The notes under the pieces are model-generated. The model made no database searches. It worked only from the letters and a program-made list of their open reading frames with translations, and was not told where the DNA came from. Positions 1 through 11,542 of a DNA stretch of 64,000 nt are shown in pieces (positions within the stretch are counted from its first letter, which is position 1; every line of letters starts with the position of its first letter). Position numbers and translations under genes: made by a program. Source of the DNA: Fasciolopsis buskii (Eukaryota > Platyhelminthes > Trematoda > Plagiorchiida > Fasciolidae); NCBI GenBank assembly GCA_008360955.1, contig LUCM01010426.1, forward strand, positions 14,461 to 78,460, in the 5' to 3' direction.

Positions 1-703
1 GGTGCTGCAGTGCGTTCAGTTCTGTTGTACGGTTGCGAGACGTATGGTATGCGTGTGGGCGATGTTCGTCGGTTGGAGGTTTTCGACGACCGATGTTTAC
101 GTAGTATGGCTAGGATTGGACGGAGTGACCGGGTGAGTAATATTGAGGTTGGGAATCTGGTATAGGGTGCCACTTCTGAGAATAGCTTGTTTCAGCGTAT
201 GAAACTTAGTAGACTAAGCTGGTTGGGTCACGTGTTGCGCATGACGAACACTCGTCTACCATACCATGCCTTATTTTGTGTTCCTCCTAAGGAATGGAAG
301 AAGCCATGTGGAGGCCAACAGATTACGTGGTAAAGTGGAATGAGAAAATGTGCAGCGAAACTAGGTAAAGTAGTTGTCTCACGCCTTCCACTTTGTGGTT
401 TGGGTCCGAAAGACTTGTCGACTTGCTGGCTGGAGATACTGAAGGATATGGCAGTGAACCGTGAACAGTGGCGACCGTGCTGTCATTTTCTATCGAATCA
501 GAATGATTGAAAACACGTGCGTTTGTACAGTTAGGCTGTGTTCCGTGTGTTGGCTACAGCAGCTTATCTTTTCCCGCCTGTGTAGGTCCACTCCTTGTTC
601 CAATTGGATATTCACTCTTTTTATATAAACGTGTAACTCTGGGGAAAGACAGCGGTCAGTGAGGCTTGCCTTGCTCTTTAACGCTGAACGATGATGATGA
701 TGA
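1..703 (+). mobile_element. RTE family 1 LINE, 3' end copy (RT C-terminus and 3' UTR)
   Basis: Starts inside the element at the window edge. Translation gives the post-RT module typical of RTE-clade non-LTR elements: AVRSVLLYGCET, VRRLEVF.DRCLRSM, RLSWLGHVLRM and ALFCVPPKEWKKPCGG. In-frame stops (for example after GNLV and QQITW) show that it is dead. The 3' UTR follows, and the copy finishes in a (GAT/ATG) repeat at 691-703, the usual RTE terminus. The nucleotide match to 57655-58600 is high. Confidence 0.85.
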
Positions 704-1859
704 ATATGGTTTTCCAATAATCACTACCCCAACATTAGTCCAACAATTCTTGTACAAGATTAGCCAAATTGGTTTTTCTTTCAATAGTTTAACGCGAATG
801 ACGTTTAATAACCCGTGGAGAGCCCTCTCCGATAGCCGAACAGTTTGAATATTTCCTTTCAAATGGTTCTTCCGGATTCACATCTCCATACGGTCGTGAT
901 TGATCATCGTTTTTGATTCCGAAAAATGCAGAAGAAACAGGTGTATAGAAATTGTCCCCGAATTCCTTAGCTGTTATTTGGGAGCCGATGGTTCACCTCG
1001 AATAAAATTCAGTCACCCATGTTCTTTCTCATAAAGTGATAAAAGCAAGCTCCCGACTGTATTAAAAACCCTCGTCCGAGGAGAAGATTATGTGACCATA
1101 ACAAAACAGATTGGTACACACATATGCATACGGGTATGCAAGTATGCAACCTACTCGAACATGTGTTTGTCATTTCAACCTAGTTGGTCAGTCTGCTCCC
1201 TAGGGTTCTTCATCTGTATAGGCTGGACTTATTGTTCCTGTACACCTGTATACACAACAGACGGGAAACACTTGTCTACTGAGTAGAGGAAAAAAATCAT
1301 GCACGGCTCTCGTGTTGCACATCATCATGTTCTTGTCTAACAACGATATCCCTTGGTTGGTTAAGAAACTTTGTTTTTTGGCACATTCCGAAACTAGCAC
1401 AGTTAAGTTGGTCCCGGCCTCTTCAATAATACGAACCGCCGATTGATTTTCATCAATAGAGATTTCATGGTTAAAACATGCATTAATGTCTTGTTCAGAA
1501 TAATCACTTTCCCAATTTGGAATCCAACGATAACTCTACTCTCAAGCACAAACTAGTGACATCAGTCGGGATTGATCAACTCCCTGATTATGCAATATTC
1601 TTCAGTCAAATTCGTCTCTTTTATCTTTTCCTTTTGAGGAAGTTCAAAGCAATGGTGGAAAAAACTTATTTATTCGGTGGAAAGCGATTCGTTGACGTCC
1701 GAGTCATTATCAAATTTGACTTATTGGAACCTCACGTGGTTCCATGCCATTTCAAGGTCATGGTTGCGTTTGCCCCGCCATAAACTAGGTCGTCGTTCAG
1801 TGTGAAACATTAGTGCAAGTCCCAGTGACTGGTGCTTTATTCACCGTGGTACAGTACGC
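704..1859. other. No gene recognised
   Basis: No conserved domain or repeat is recognised. An 88-codon open frame at 1517-1783 (+) has no known motif and no evident splice context, so I do not call it a gene. Confidence 0.5.
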
Positions 1860-2445
1860 CATGACAGAAAAATTGATTGAACAAGATCGACAGGAAGTAG
1901 ACTTACAGAGGCGAAAAAAACAGAACAAAAAGCGCCACAGTAACCAACATACGGTATACACAATCCAACTGTGCAAACGCACATTTTTTAATCATTTCTG
2001 ATTTGACAAAATGCGATCACCAGTGCTCTTTATCAGTGCCAACAGGCAACTGGTTTAGACATCTTTGATATGCCATTCTTGGAGAAGTGAAATATATTTA
2101 CTCTACTAAAATTCAACCGTCCTTTTTCATATTTGTGGAAGCTTCCCACATGGGACGAACGAAAAAAGGGCATGGTATGGTAGACAAGCGTTTGCCGTAG
2201 GCAACACGTGATCCAACCAACGAAGCTTGGCAATCTGGATACAAGGCGATGGAATATTTTCTGATCCAGAATCCAATATTTGATTGATAATCTACACATT
2301 GCTCACTCGATCCAATCTTAACGAAACTACGCAAACATCGATAATCGAAAATCTCAAAGCGTGGAATATTCTCAGCAAGACACGACGTCGTTGTCAAATA
2401 ACCATGCAAGTACTGATTACTGGGATGAATCCAAAAAATTTCCAC
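1860..2445 (-). mobile_element. RTE family 1 LINE fragment, 3' region
   Basis: The stretch 1880-2060 matches the element's 3' UTR (the run reading gaagtagacttacagaggcg and its flank). The stretch 2130-2445 matches the RT C-terminal module in reverse, with remnants of the VLRM/LPY.ALF and CLRSF motifs. It is strongly decayed and 5'-truncated. Orientation is set by comparison with 57655-58600. Confidence 0.65.
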
Positions 2446-2989
2446 TGTTAATATTCATAGAGCTCTCGTACTTGCGGAGTACAAAGAATTAGCATAAAAT
2501 AATAGGAATTTATTTACAAGTTTCCCCGACTATTATCTGTTTGTAAGCTGCACAAGAGCCAGTTAAAATATGTCTCGGTAAACGCGTTTGAACATGAAAA
2601 TAAAATTCTGCCGATGCATGAAAATTTCCTAAGCGTTTTTTTGGAAAAGCCTTAGGAATGTATCCTAGTTCAAATTTATAAATGATTACATCCTTGCTTG
2701 TCCCTCGAAAACACTTATTTTACCCAGTATTCTACCTACAATTTCGCGGTGTATTCGTGAGCTGAAGATGATTATTTCTTAACTGGGATATTTTGCGCTA
2801 ACTGGGATCTACTAATCATGGGTGATCATGAATAGGAAATTTCCTGTTTAGGAATAATTTCGATTTGCACCAAAGTTGACTTTCCTTGAATATCAGTTAA
2901 CCACGCTGCGTCGATCGATTGATTATCAAGACGGCAAAACAGCAGAATAGAATTAGTAAAATACTTCACCATATGATACAATCGCTCAG
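2446..2989. other. No gene recognised
   Basis: AT-rich sequence between an RTE fragment and a SINE cluster. I see no coding or repeat signal. Confidence 0.5.
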
Positions 2990-3115
2990 CTAACCACTAA
3001 GAAACCACGGAAGCACGATACAGCTGTTTCATCCTTGTTACGAATCATCACAAGCGCATATTCACCGCGCCCGAACTGGGAGGCAAATCTGGGACCAACG
3101 ATTCCGACTCCACAT
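2990..3115 (-). repeat. SINE-1 copy a
   Basis: In reverse this carries the same body as the copies at 3238 and 31887: a segment containing ggcgcggtgaatatgcg followed by gatgaaacagctgt. The tRNA-like head is degraded. It lies head to head with the next copy. Confidence 0.7.
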
Positions 3116-3237
3116 GCAGAGAAATCATCTATCAGTAGGGGTCGATTGCTGTGTGGTAGCGGTCCGTGGTAGTGCAAATCAGTGACGAATAGTTGCAACC
3201 TCACCATGCGGTGAAGTTCAACAAACCGTTCAAAGCC

Positions 3238-3434
3238 TGTCCGGTAGAGTAATAGCTAAGGCGTTCGACTCAATCGTTCGTGCCGGGTTCGCGTCCCACT
3301 TCGGGCGCGGTGAAAATGCGCTGCTGACGATGTCCAACAAGGATGAAACAGCTGTACAGTGCTTTCATAGTTTCTTAATGGTAAGTTGAACGATGATATC
3401 ACGTGGTGAATTATTTCATGAAAATTGACCTAGG
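3238..3434 (+). repeat. SINE-1 copy b (tRNA-headed)
   Basis: The head contains an A-box-like segment (tagagtaatagctaaggcg) and a B-box-like segment (gggttcgcgtccc), as in a Pol III tRNA promoter. The body contains gatgaaacagctgtacagtg and runs to about 3434. The family recurs at 2990, 3628, 31887 and 32186. This is a non-coding SINE that would depend on a LINE for mobility. Confidence 0.8.
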
Positions 3435-3627
3435 TCACATACGGTAACAATCCAATGAACAGTTCGTATATCCAACATTATCAATAGCTCGTATACAGAA
3501 TGGAATAGTATTTTATTGCGAAAGGTTCCCATTAATTATTAGCGCAGCTTGTTAGTTATTGTGAAATAGGAACGAATGAAAACAATCATTCGTACGTTTC
3601 ATAGTTGTGATAAAATTAGTCGAAAAT

Positions 3628-3805
3628 ACGCTCGACTCATAATCGCTCAGTCCCGGGTTCGCGTCCCAGTTCGGTCGTGGTGGATATGCACTGCTCATGA
3701 TTCCTAACAAGCTGGATGAAACAGCTGTACAGTGCTTTCATGGTTCCTAATGGTGAGTTGGGCGATGACATCACATGGTGAATTACTTCATGAAAACATT
3801 CAACC
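3628..3805 (+). repeat. SINE-1 copy c (tRNA-headed)
   Basis: Has the B-box-like cccgggttcgcgtccca and the same body (gatgaaacagctgtacagtg) as copy b, and it ends in the same atggtgaatta..tcatgaaaa context. The A-box half is shortened. Confidence 0.78.
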
Positions 3806-5660
3806 CCTTACTACTAACACATCCCAATTAGTGAAATTTTTGATACCACAAAATGGTGATCAATGAACTGACTCAAAAACCCCGGTCAATTAGAAATTTC
3901 TTGTTTAGGCTCTTCCAGCATGTTAAACTAAACGAATTCACCATGCACATCATATTAGACGAGAAAACTCTTTTGCGCAAGAAATCAATCACATTAAGAA
4001 GTGACCTCAATGTTCCTCAGGTACATGTGAAAATAATACAACAGATGCTTTCTCTAATCCCGACGCAGATGATTACCGATATTTCTCACAACGCTCTGAA
4101 TGGAGGTGAACAAAATTTAAACGGTGCAAGTGTTAGCAGGCATACAATTTGGATTAGCCGCGCAACAAAACAAGGAATATAACTGTCCTGTGCAATAAGG
4201 GAAAATGATTACCGCTCTAACCTGCAGATCGAAAATTTTGTTGATGCGTGCATGGCGTACGGTGGAATGAAGTATTGACAAAATGGACCATTCTAGAAAG
4301 AAGCCCCTCGAAAAACTGTCCAGCTTTCTTTCAGTGGCGGCCCATCGACTGCCATTGTTTACTGATGCTGGATTTCCAGTAATAAACGAGCCAAACCGTT
4401 GTGAACATATCCCACCTCGAGCTTTCTACCAGCCTCGCAATGCATCATAGTTGAGACATACATACGGCGACTTAAGTGGGATATCGACTGAATTTCTGCC
4501 CCATTCCAGTCTTTTCTAAACAGGTTTTAAGATCAAAAGATCTTGTCTCAAAACGGTGGAAATTCGCTAAAGCGACCGGGAACTTATATTCTTAAATTGT
4601 CAAGTGGGCCATTTCTTTACGGACAAAGACGAAGACTATCTCTACACCGATGAATAAGGTCAGATATTGTTGGAGTAACCGCATAGTTCATCACCGTATC
4701 AGTAAATATTAGGTTTACGCGAGCACGTGAACAATCAGAAATGCTGGCCGTTAGGGAGATAGCTGTCCTGAAATGATATGAACCCGTTAGACCAGACGGA
4801 CATTTACCACTCGTTCTAGGTCTTAGACCCGAGTTCACAACAACATAGGCTCGGCAAAAATGGCCTCTTCAATATTCCCCTTCGACTTTACGATCAAAAT
4901 AATGATAGCAATGAAGAATCTTCCATCTTCAGATGAAAAGTGGCAAGGATATCTACACAGACAGAAAATTGTCTGGTTGAGAATAAGCGGAAAATGTTGT
5001 GCTCCCGAGTGGAGGCGCAGATGAGTTGCAGGTGCTCTTGCATCGTCTGTATGACGCTGTAAGCACCTTTGGGATGTGGTCACGTACTTAATGTGCAAAA
5101 CGATTGTTCGTGTACAGGAAATTTTGGGCGATGCAGGCAAACCTTGGTCATATGTAATCGAATCCTACCAGATCGTCTATTTGAAAATAAAAAAACCAAG
5201 TAACCTTAAGGCTAGATTGGCGATTACCACTTTGAGACACCAGTGGTGTTGGCGTGACACTTGTATTGGTCAAGGGCAGTACTTGGTGCAGCAGTAAGAT
5301 GGATCAAACAAAAGGGATCAGAGGTAGGGCCGCAGAGAACAGAAGATATCCAAGAATTGCCTGTTTTCGGACACGCGCACATAAAAATTTCTCGCAGCCT
5401 TGCGCAAAAACTTCTGCTGGAACCAGAGACTTTCGTTATGAAACTCAAGAACTTAGTTATTTAATCGCTGGACGCCTTTTACTTCTCAAACATGCACTGG
5501 AAGCAGCATGTACCACAGTCGACGGAGCACAGTAAACGAAATAGGCCTTAAAGCGACTTATCAAAATCTTACACAGTGGGCATCTTGCATTCAAAAGGGA
5601 GTGCTGAGAAGAAAATACAACTAGAATTTATAATTGTGAAGAAGACTGTTGTATAGATGG
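3806..5660. other. No gene recognised
   Basis: The open frame at 3853-4182 (+, 109 codons) and the overlapping frames near 5076-5535 show no motif I recognise. No splice-consistent homology to a known family was seen. Confidence 0.5.
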
Positions 5661-5709
5661 CTTTGCATTGTTCACGTATCCAGATACTACTTCCTGCTTA
5701 TATATACAA

Positions 5710-5734
5710 ATATATATATATATATATATATATA
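5710..5734. repeat. (TA)n microsatellite
   Basis: Pure TA tract forming the loop side of the foldback in the hammerhead repeat. Confidence 0.95.
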
Positions 5735-5774
5735 GAACCAGCAAGTAGTATCTGGATGCGTGAACAAAATTTGC

Positions 5775-5831
5775 CCGGGAGCACACGACCGGTTTCGCGG
5801 TTATTGTCGCTCGTCAGGTATGCGTACCCGG
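5775..5831 (-). ncRNA. Hammerhead ribozyme (type I topology, minimal stem III)
   Basis: Read on the minus strand, the whole catalytic core is present in order. CTGACGA is at 5817-5811. Stem II GCG..CGC, closing an 8 nt loop, is at 5810-5797. GAAA is at 5796-5793. The short self-complementary stem III ACCGGT spans 5793-5788, and C17 is at 5787. Stem I is closed by GCATAC (5823-5818) pairing with GTGTGC (5786-5781), including one G-U. After an internal loop an outer CCGGG (5831-5827) pairs with CCCGG (5779-5775). Cleavage is predicted between 5787 and 5786. A two-base-pair stem III usually works as a dimer, as described for hammerheads of Penelope-like elements. This is sequence-structure evidence only. 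Confidence 0.82.
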
Positions 5832-6036
5832 TGCTCTCTTGTCCAAACATCCACATACTTGTACACTCCGAATTGATTGATATTTCTCACCANAATCGAA
5901 TCTGTAGCAACAGGAGTGTGCATGGAAGCTCTTCGTCGAAGAGTCCACAGAAGAATCACGACTGTGATTCGTTGATAATTCTTTGTCAGTTGGGCTGAGC
6001 CAACCTTATATATATATGTATATATATACCATTCAA

Positions 6037-7760
6037 TTATCATGACCATTCATCTTTAAAAACCAAAGTAGGCCAAACTAGCCGCAACCTTCATACCAGA
6101 GTTACACGTTTATATGAAAAGAGAAGATTAATGGCAAGCAATGCTACCAACATGTTCACGAACTCTTCTGGCACCGAATAGTGCTTTCCGGTTCACTGAG
6201 TCGAATGTGCCATTCACGTCGAGATAGACTACGATCGTAGGGTGACAATGTGGTACGTGTGTGTAGCACGCTTCGAATAACTGACGAAAAGTGACAAGCC
6301 CGTCGCCGCAACCTCAACCTGGACGAATTCCAGCTTGCTGTTCACGTTTGTTGTTCTCGCGAACTGCTATCAAACGGCACAACTTTATCAAAGCTAAGAA
6401 TCTAGCAACTATCAGATTTAAACTAATCCCACGATTATTGCTACAGTCAGTGTGCCCTTCTGGAAGAGTGGTACAATCAGTGGTTCATCTCACGATAGCA
6501 GCATGTTCTCCTCATTCCAAATATCAAAAAGCAAGGAGATAAGTGTTTTCCTTACCGCTTTTCCACTCAATTGAAAAAGAACAGGCGGGTTCGTCGGGAC
6601 CGCCTACTTTTACTCTCTTCAGAAGTCAGATATTCGACTCTACTTCCAACGCCGTTGGGGATCAACAGATGCCGCCCACGGATAGGCAGTTCAAGACGCC
6701 GGTGCTATCACGCACGAGTTCACTAACCGAGGTTCGCCCCCTCGGTATCACGTATGAGCTCAAACAGTCTTTGACTGTTACCTCAAGCGGCTGCTACTTC
6801 AATCTCTTCGGTACCTTAACCCATCAGTCTTAACGGCAAATGGTACTTGACGCGGCAACTGTCGATCAATCTTGTTTGCCTCTTTGCAGGTGGGAAACCG
6901 GCGCTTTTGCTCGATTAGAAACAGCGATCCTTGCAAGATCCCGAGTTTTTGATGAACGCTAGACCAAGTACAACAGGCGAAAACTAAGGCAAATGTATCG
7001 TCTGGCTGATTTGGTATCAGCGCTCACCTACATCGCTGCTCGTCGAGTTTCTGTTAGTAGCCGCCGCGAACAGCTGAATCAGTCGGACGTTCCATGTCTG
7101 TCGGTCTTTCAACCTGTGCAGTAAAATCACCTGCTACCACTACAATGTCAGAGCCTTTGTTCTTCCGAACAAAAGTGACGAGTTCGTCATAAACCTCGTC
7201 TTCTTGCATGTCAGTGCTGAAGTCTGTTGGAGCGTATGCCGAGGTAACAAACAAACTATGCACAACACTACTATGCCTCCGGAAGTCGACTGATCCTTCC
7301 AGTCTTACGGCGCACAAGCAACTATTAACCGGGATCCAGTCTAGAAGGGCCGTTTTACCCCTCTTAATTAAAACTATTCCTACAGGGCGTTGACCCACAG
7401 CTTGAGCTGCTTCGTCTCCTGAAGTGTGCAGGGAACATCTTGACCAGACATTTGGCGCATTCAGTTAAATTACTCTATTCTACTGAAATCCTGCATTCGT
7501 ATTTCACTCACGCGGCAGACATCGATCGAAATTGAGTCCATTGCCAGAGTCAAAAAGGCCTGTTGGCTAGCCTGCATTAAAGTGTGCCTACTGAGGGAGC
7601 CCAGATTCATAGGCTGACAGTAATTGAGAAAATGTGAGCTAGCAGATTGAAAACCACTTACTATACTATTTGTCAGCGAATCGTTTTGAGTATCGAGAGA
7701 GGGCAAGGAGTTTTGGTTGGGGACAAAAGATCTATTAAAAAAGAGGGAACTCTGCAATAC
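6037..7760 (-). mobile_element. RTE family 1 LINE copy with endonuclease remnant
   Basis: In reverse, the 5' side (7470-7760) has the endonuclease start (SIDVCRVSEIRMQ, equivalent of IDVCCVSETRIQ). The stretch 7054-7398 keeps the middle of the AP-type endonuclease, including SAYAPTDF and VVVAGDFTAQ (GDFN-like catalytic motif). The linker lies near 6600-6850 and the N-terminal half of RT at 6176-6600. The rest of RT is deleted, and the 3' UTR follows at 6037-6130. Frameshifts separate the pieces. The 6176-6617 segment is almost identical to 12851-13290 in another copy. Confidence 0.82.
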
Positions 7761-8210
7761 CGAAGACTTCCTGGAAATTATTAGCCCGGCAAAAGGACTA
7801 AGATTAAAACCAAAACACCAGAGCGTGAACTGCGATGACGGTGATAGAATGTTTGTGCATCCGCATAGCGAACGTACTAATGTGAGTAACGAATGCATAT
7901 GCCCAAACAAAAGCAGATTTACCGACGGATTACGTTATTGATATTGACCTTTTTAACCTAATCCTTTCATGAAACAATTGTTAGCTTTTATCAATCGATC
8001 GATCGAACGATTGACACGGAGATAAATCACTGCATGCACTTATTAACGCTTCGGACAATTACACACACACACAGACGCACACAAAAATAAGATCGAAAAT
8101 AAAAGCCATTCAACTGATGCCCAGATTGGCTGTAGTTGCAAGGTGAGCGGAAGGCAAAAATGCATTGCAAATAAGGATACAGACAAAGTTCGTCTGTGCC
8201 AGAGAGAATA

Positions 8211-8233
8211 AGAGAGAGAGAGAGAGAGAGAGA
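8211..8233. repeat. (GA)n microsatellite
   Basis: Pure AG tract of about 11 units. Confidence 0.95.
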
Positions 8234-9058
8234 TACGTGGTCAAAAGAGGAGCAAGGAGAAGAGGGGAAACAACGGTAGTTGTGAGCATTCTAATACATT
8301 ACATGAAAAATTAAGCCAGACAAACGAAACAAATTTTTGGGTCCAGTTGGAAAGAAAACCTTCGGATCGGAAAATCTAAATTCAATGGATAGGCGAACAC
8401 TCACATATTGCTGAAATGATATGCTGACGTCAGAAAACCGACGGTACATGCAAGGCTACGCGGAATTGATAGTCCTGGCAGAAGTGTGCGAGCATTCGGA
8501 CAACGATTCCGGTTAAGGGAAAACAGGAGATCATAAAAATGATCCACTTCATCAGCCTGGCGATTACAGCATAGTAACGTGTAAAAACTACGTGAACACA
8601 AGACTCAGATGAGATAATATGGCGTAAAAAATGGCCATTTCTCAAAAGATAGTGTATGTGTGTGTGCGTGTGTTTTTGTGCGTTGTGGGACTGTACAATA
8701 AAAGATCAAACAAAAATGGTTTGCCAACGGCGGGAATCGAGTGAACACGTGGATCCGAATGTTGACAAGTTAAAGTGAAAACTAGGACCAGAAAAAGGGT
8801 TGGAATTAGACCAAAACCTTTACAAATAGCCAAAACCAAATTTTTATGTACACGAGGAGCGAAAGGGGAGGTGGGACGCATCGACAAAAAATGGGTCAAC
8901 AATAATGAAAATAGAATCGAGTACGACCTACACGCAATGTGATGCGATTCGGGGGAAGTCGTGCTGGAAGCCCTCGACCAGCAGGCGACATGCCGCCGTC
9001 TTGGGAGGAGAAAGGCGAGGAAATCACAATGGGATCATATCATGAAGTAGACAAGAAT

Positions 9059-9061
<3 letters not shown>

Positions 9062-9091
<30 letters not shown>
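9062..9091. repeat. (GT)n microsatellite
   Basis: About fifteen GT units. Confidence 0.95.
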
Positions 9092-9096
<5 letters not shown>

Positions 9097-10799
9097 AGAA
9101 CGGAAAACAAAAAGTAACACGAACACGTCGACCTGACGGAAGGCAACCAGTAATGACAACCGGAGAGTGCTCAGCCGTCGGTGTTTTGAAAATAATTTGA
9201 TCGACTGGAGTTGGATGAATTTTTCAATGAAAACGCAGTGAGAAGAGCTGGAATGGAAGAGGAAAGGAGAGGAAAACGTGTCGATAAAAAAACGTTCACC
9301 GCGCCAACGTTTAAGTGAAGTTGAACTGTACGGTACTGGTACGACGCTACTCACTGCAAAAACTAAGAGCGCTAGTGATCTCTGCTTCAATTGCAAATGC
9401 AAGTCGTAGCTAACCACCAGAGAGGATGAGATGTAAGCGTACCATTATACATGAAAGGACTGATGAATGTGACTTAGTACCTTACGTCACGAAGCAATAG
9501 ACTTGGGGTGTCAGCGAAAACATTTTGCAACTACGATGTGTACTGCTGCAACAGTTGTACTAGGGGATGGTGCCCGAGGTGATATCAACACTCGGTAGTT
9601 AGCATCGCCTAGCGAAAGTCGACTGAGATCCATCTGTGAATGAGTATCAGTGAATCAATCGAATGGGTGCCATCCTCACTCTAACTGTACCTGAGATGAA
9701 CAGGCTGTCATTAGATTGTGAATTGAAAGCGGTGCGTTGAATTAGTCTTCCGGTGCCATGTCAACACTTTCCGGAAGCACAGCCAAAGGGGGACCATACT
9801 ATTCCACTGACCATCGGTTGCCACATGACAATGAGTAAACCCGAGCGAGCTGTATGGCGACCAATTAAGACTAATCAATCTGAGTGGTCATGTTTTCGAT
9901 GCAGTGATTTTGGACTGCTCAGGTGGTAATTAGGAAAATTGGTTAAACCAACAGTGATGAGACCGAATCACATGGGCATTTATTCATCCCATTAGCACAG
10001 CATCAGGTGAAAAATGAGATTTCATGACGGCTTGGTTTTGATATTCTGGTCAGTCATTGGAGTTAGATGAATGCCGGTTGCCCTCATCGGAACTAGAACT
10101 GACCACCAATTTAAGATCTGAAAACGAACAGACAAGTACGGTTTTAAGACACCCACGAAATTCTTAATTTTGTTGTTTTCCCGTAAAATTGCATTTTATA
10201 CGGAGCCCGATAGCTCAGACGAGCATGCATGCATAAAATATTACTAATGGTCTCCGTTAGTCCATAGCCCAATTAGAAATAACGCACCAGAGTGATTATT
10301 TGCTCACAATCAGAATAACTTCTTTCATTCATTTGAGCATAGAAAGGTCCAACACTAAATTCAGCGATCGGAATGGATACGATGAACCGAGAAATGAACT
10401 TTGAATTTAATAGTCACTACGAACAATCTAGTCAAAGTCCGAAATCCGAGGAAAGTCAGACTATCCGACGTATACCTCTATATGCGGCTAAGGGGATAAT
10501 TATCAGTATCGGTGGTTAGCTGCGATTAACGGAGCCTCAAACCTTCCAAATTAGTGGCCGAAGACAAGAGTAGCAAAGTCGAGAGTGAGTTGTCGTCTGG
10601 CAAGCTTTTCCTATGAAAGAATACAAGTCTGCTGGCAATATTATGATACGGGAATTTTGACCCGACAAGGCTTCCCATATACTCCGTTTTACCGAATTTG
10701 ACTACTGGTGGATGAATTTAGAAAAGTTGAGAAACAAGAACCAAATAAAAGCTTGTCATTTTCTCCCCCATTGTTTCGTTTATTCTCATGGCATCGATG

Positions 10800-10825
10800 G
10801 AACCAAGTCGATATACATATATGCG

Positions 10826-10873
<48 letters not shown>

Positions 10874-11080
10874 CCAGATTCTAATTTGTAGCGCCAAGAA
10901 TGTGCATGGAATCTCTTCGTCGAACAGTCTACAGAAGAACCACAACTGTGATTCGTTGATAATTCTTTGTCAGCTGGGCTGAGCCAACCTTAGGAACGAG
11001 GGCAGAATGCTCCAGAATAAACATATGTATATATAGAAATGGCGAGTAACATATATATATATATATATATATGAGTAAAA
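10800..11080. repeat. Second copy of the hammerhead-type repeat, ribozyme part absent
   Basis: The stretch 10872-10990 closely matches 5895-6010 (shared segments include gattcgttgataattctttg and gggctgagccaaccttat/g). It is bounded by (TA)n tracts at 10827-10871 and 11050-11072. The stretch corresponding to the ribozyme core is missing, so this is a partial copy. Confidence 0.75.
10827..10871. repeat. (TA)n microsatellite
   Basis: Long pure TA tract directly abutting the repeat copy at 10872. Confidence 0.95.
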
Positions 11081-11542
11081 GAGTTGAGGGTGCACCGCAT
11101 GACTGGATCTCAGTCGACAATGGATAATTCGCCTTAAGACGCAAAAATTCGTGTAAAGTAAACAGTCGCTGTTTTGGTAGATAGAACTTATTTCATTTTG
11201 GCGTGCGCACCATCTACAGATTCTAGCTCAGATGTGATTAAGGATCTCTCACCGAAAGCTGTATGACATTTATTAAAAATCAAGCTGAGGAGATACTATA
11301 ATCTGACCAGATGTGCACATTGGTTGCGATCGGTGATATATTCGTATTTCGTTATCCTAGGTTTGATAAACAGCGCAGGTCCTATCAATGTGAATGGGAC
11401 AATCCGTTGTCTCCATTTAATGAAGGGATCGAGCAATGAGTGAGTTAAAAATAGCAGCGGCACCATAAAACAACAGCATCAAAGCTTCAAGCGTCAGTCA
11501 TTTTGCGTAGATTATGCAATACGTATCAACCACAATCTTCCG
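11081..11542. other. No gene recognised
   Basis: Unique-looking sequence. No motif seen. Confidence 0.45.

Larger units (their letters stand above)
5661..6036 (-). repeat. Hammerhead-bearing repeat with (TA)n and foldback
   Basis: A repeat flanked and interrupted by (TA)n tracts. A ~33 bp end sequence containing gcatccagatactact occurs twice in opposite orientation (about 5667-5700 with small changes, and 5733-5768) around a (TA)n core at 5710-5734, forming a foldback. The segment 5895-6010 recurs at 10872-10990. The stretch 5775-5831 holds a hammerhead ribozyme on the minus strand. A single ambiguous base lies at 5893. The arrangement resembles terminal repeats of Penelope-like retroelements, which are known to carry hammerheads, but no element ORF is attached here. 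Confidence 0.7.
7761..10784. other. No gene recognised; microsatellites
   Basis: About 3 kb without a recognisable domain. It contains a (GA)n tract near 8211 and a (GT)n tract at 9062. A 125-codon minus-strand frame at 9040-9417 is Ser/Phe/His-rich because of the GT repeat and looks spurious. Confidence 0.5.

Noticed and set aside
3853..4182. 109-codon plus-strand open frame
   Set aside because: No motif or homology recognised. It could be a decayed element but cannot be supported.
9040..9417. 125-codon minus-strand open frame
   Set aside because: Low-complexity His/Thr and Ser/Phe content produced by a GT microsatellite, with no motif.
9455..9500. ctgatga followed by a gtgac/gtcac hairpin on the plus strand
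   Set aside because: Reads GAAG instead of GAAA and lacks the G-C closing pair and a stem I. Taken as coincidence.
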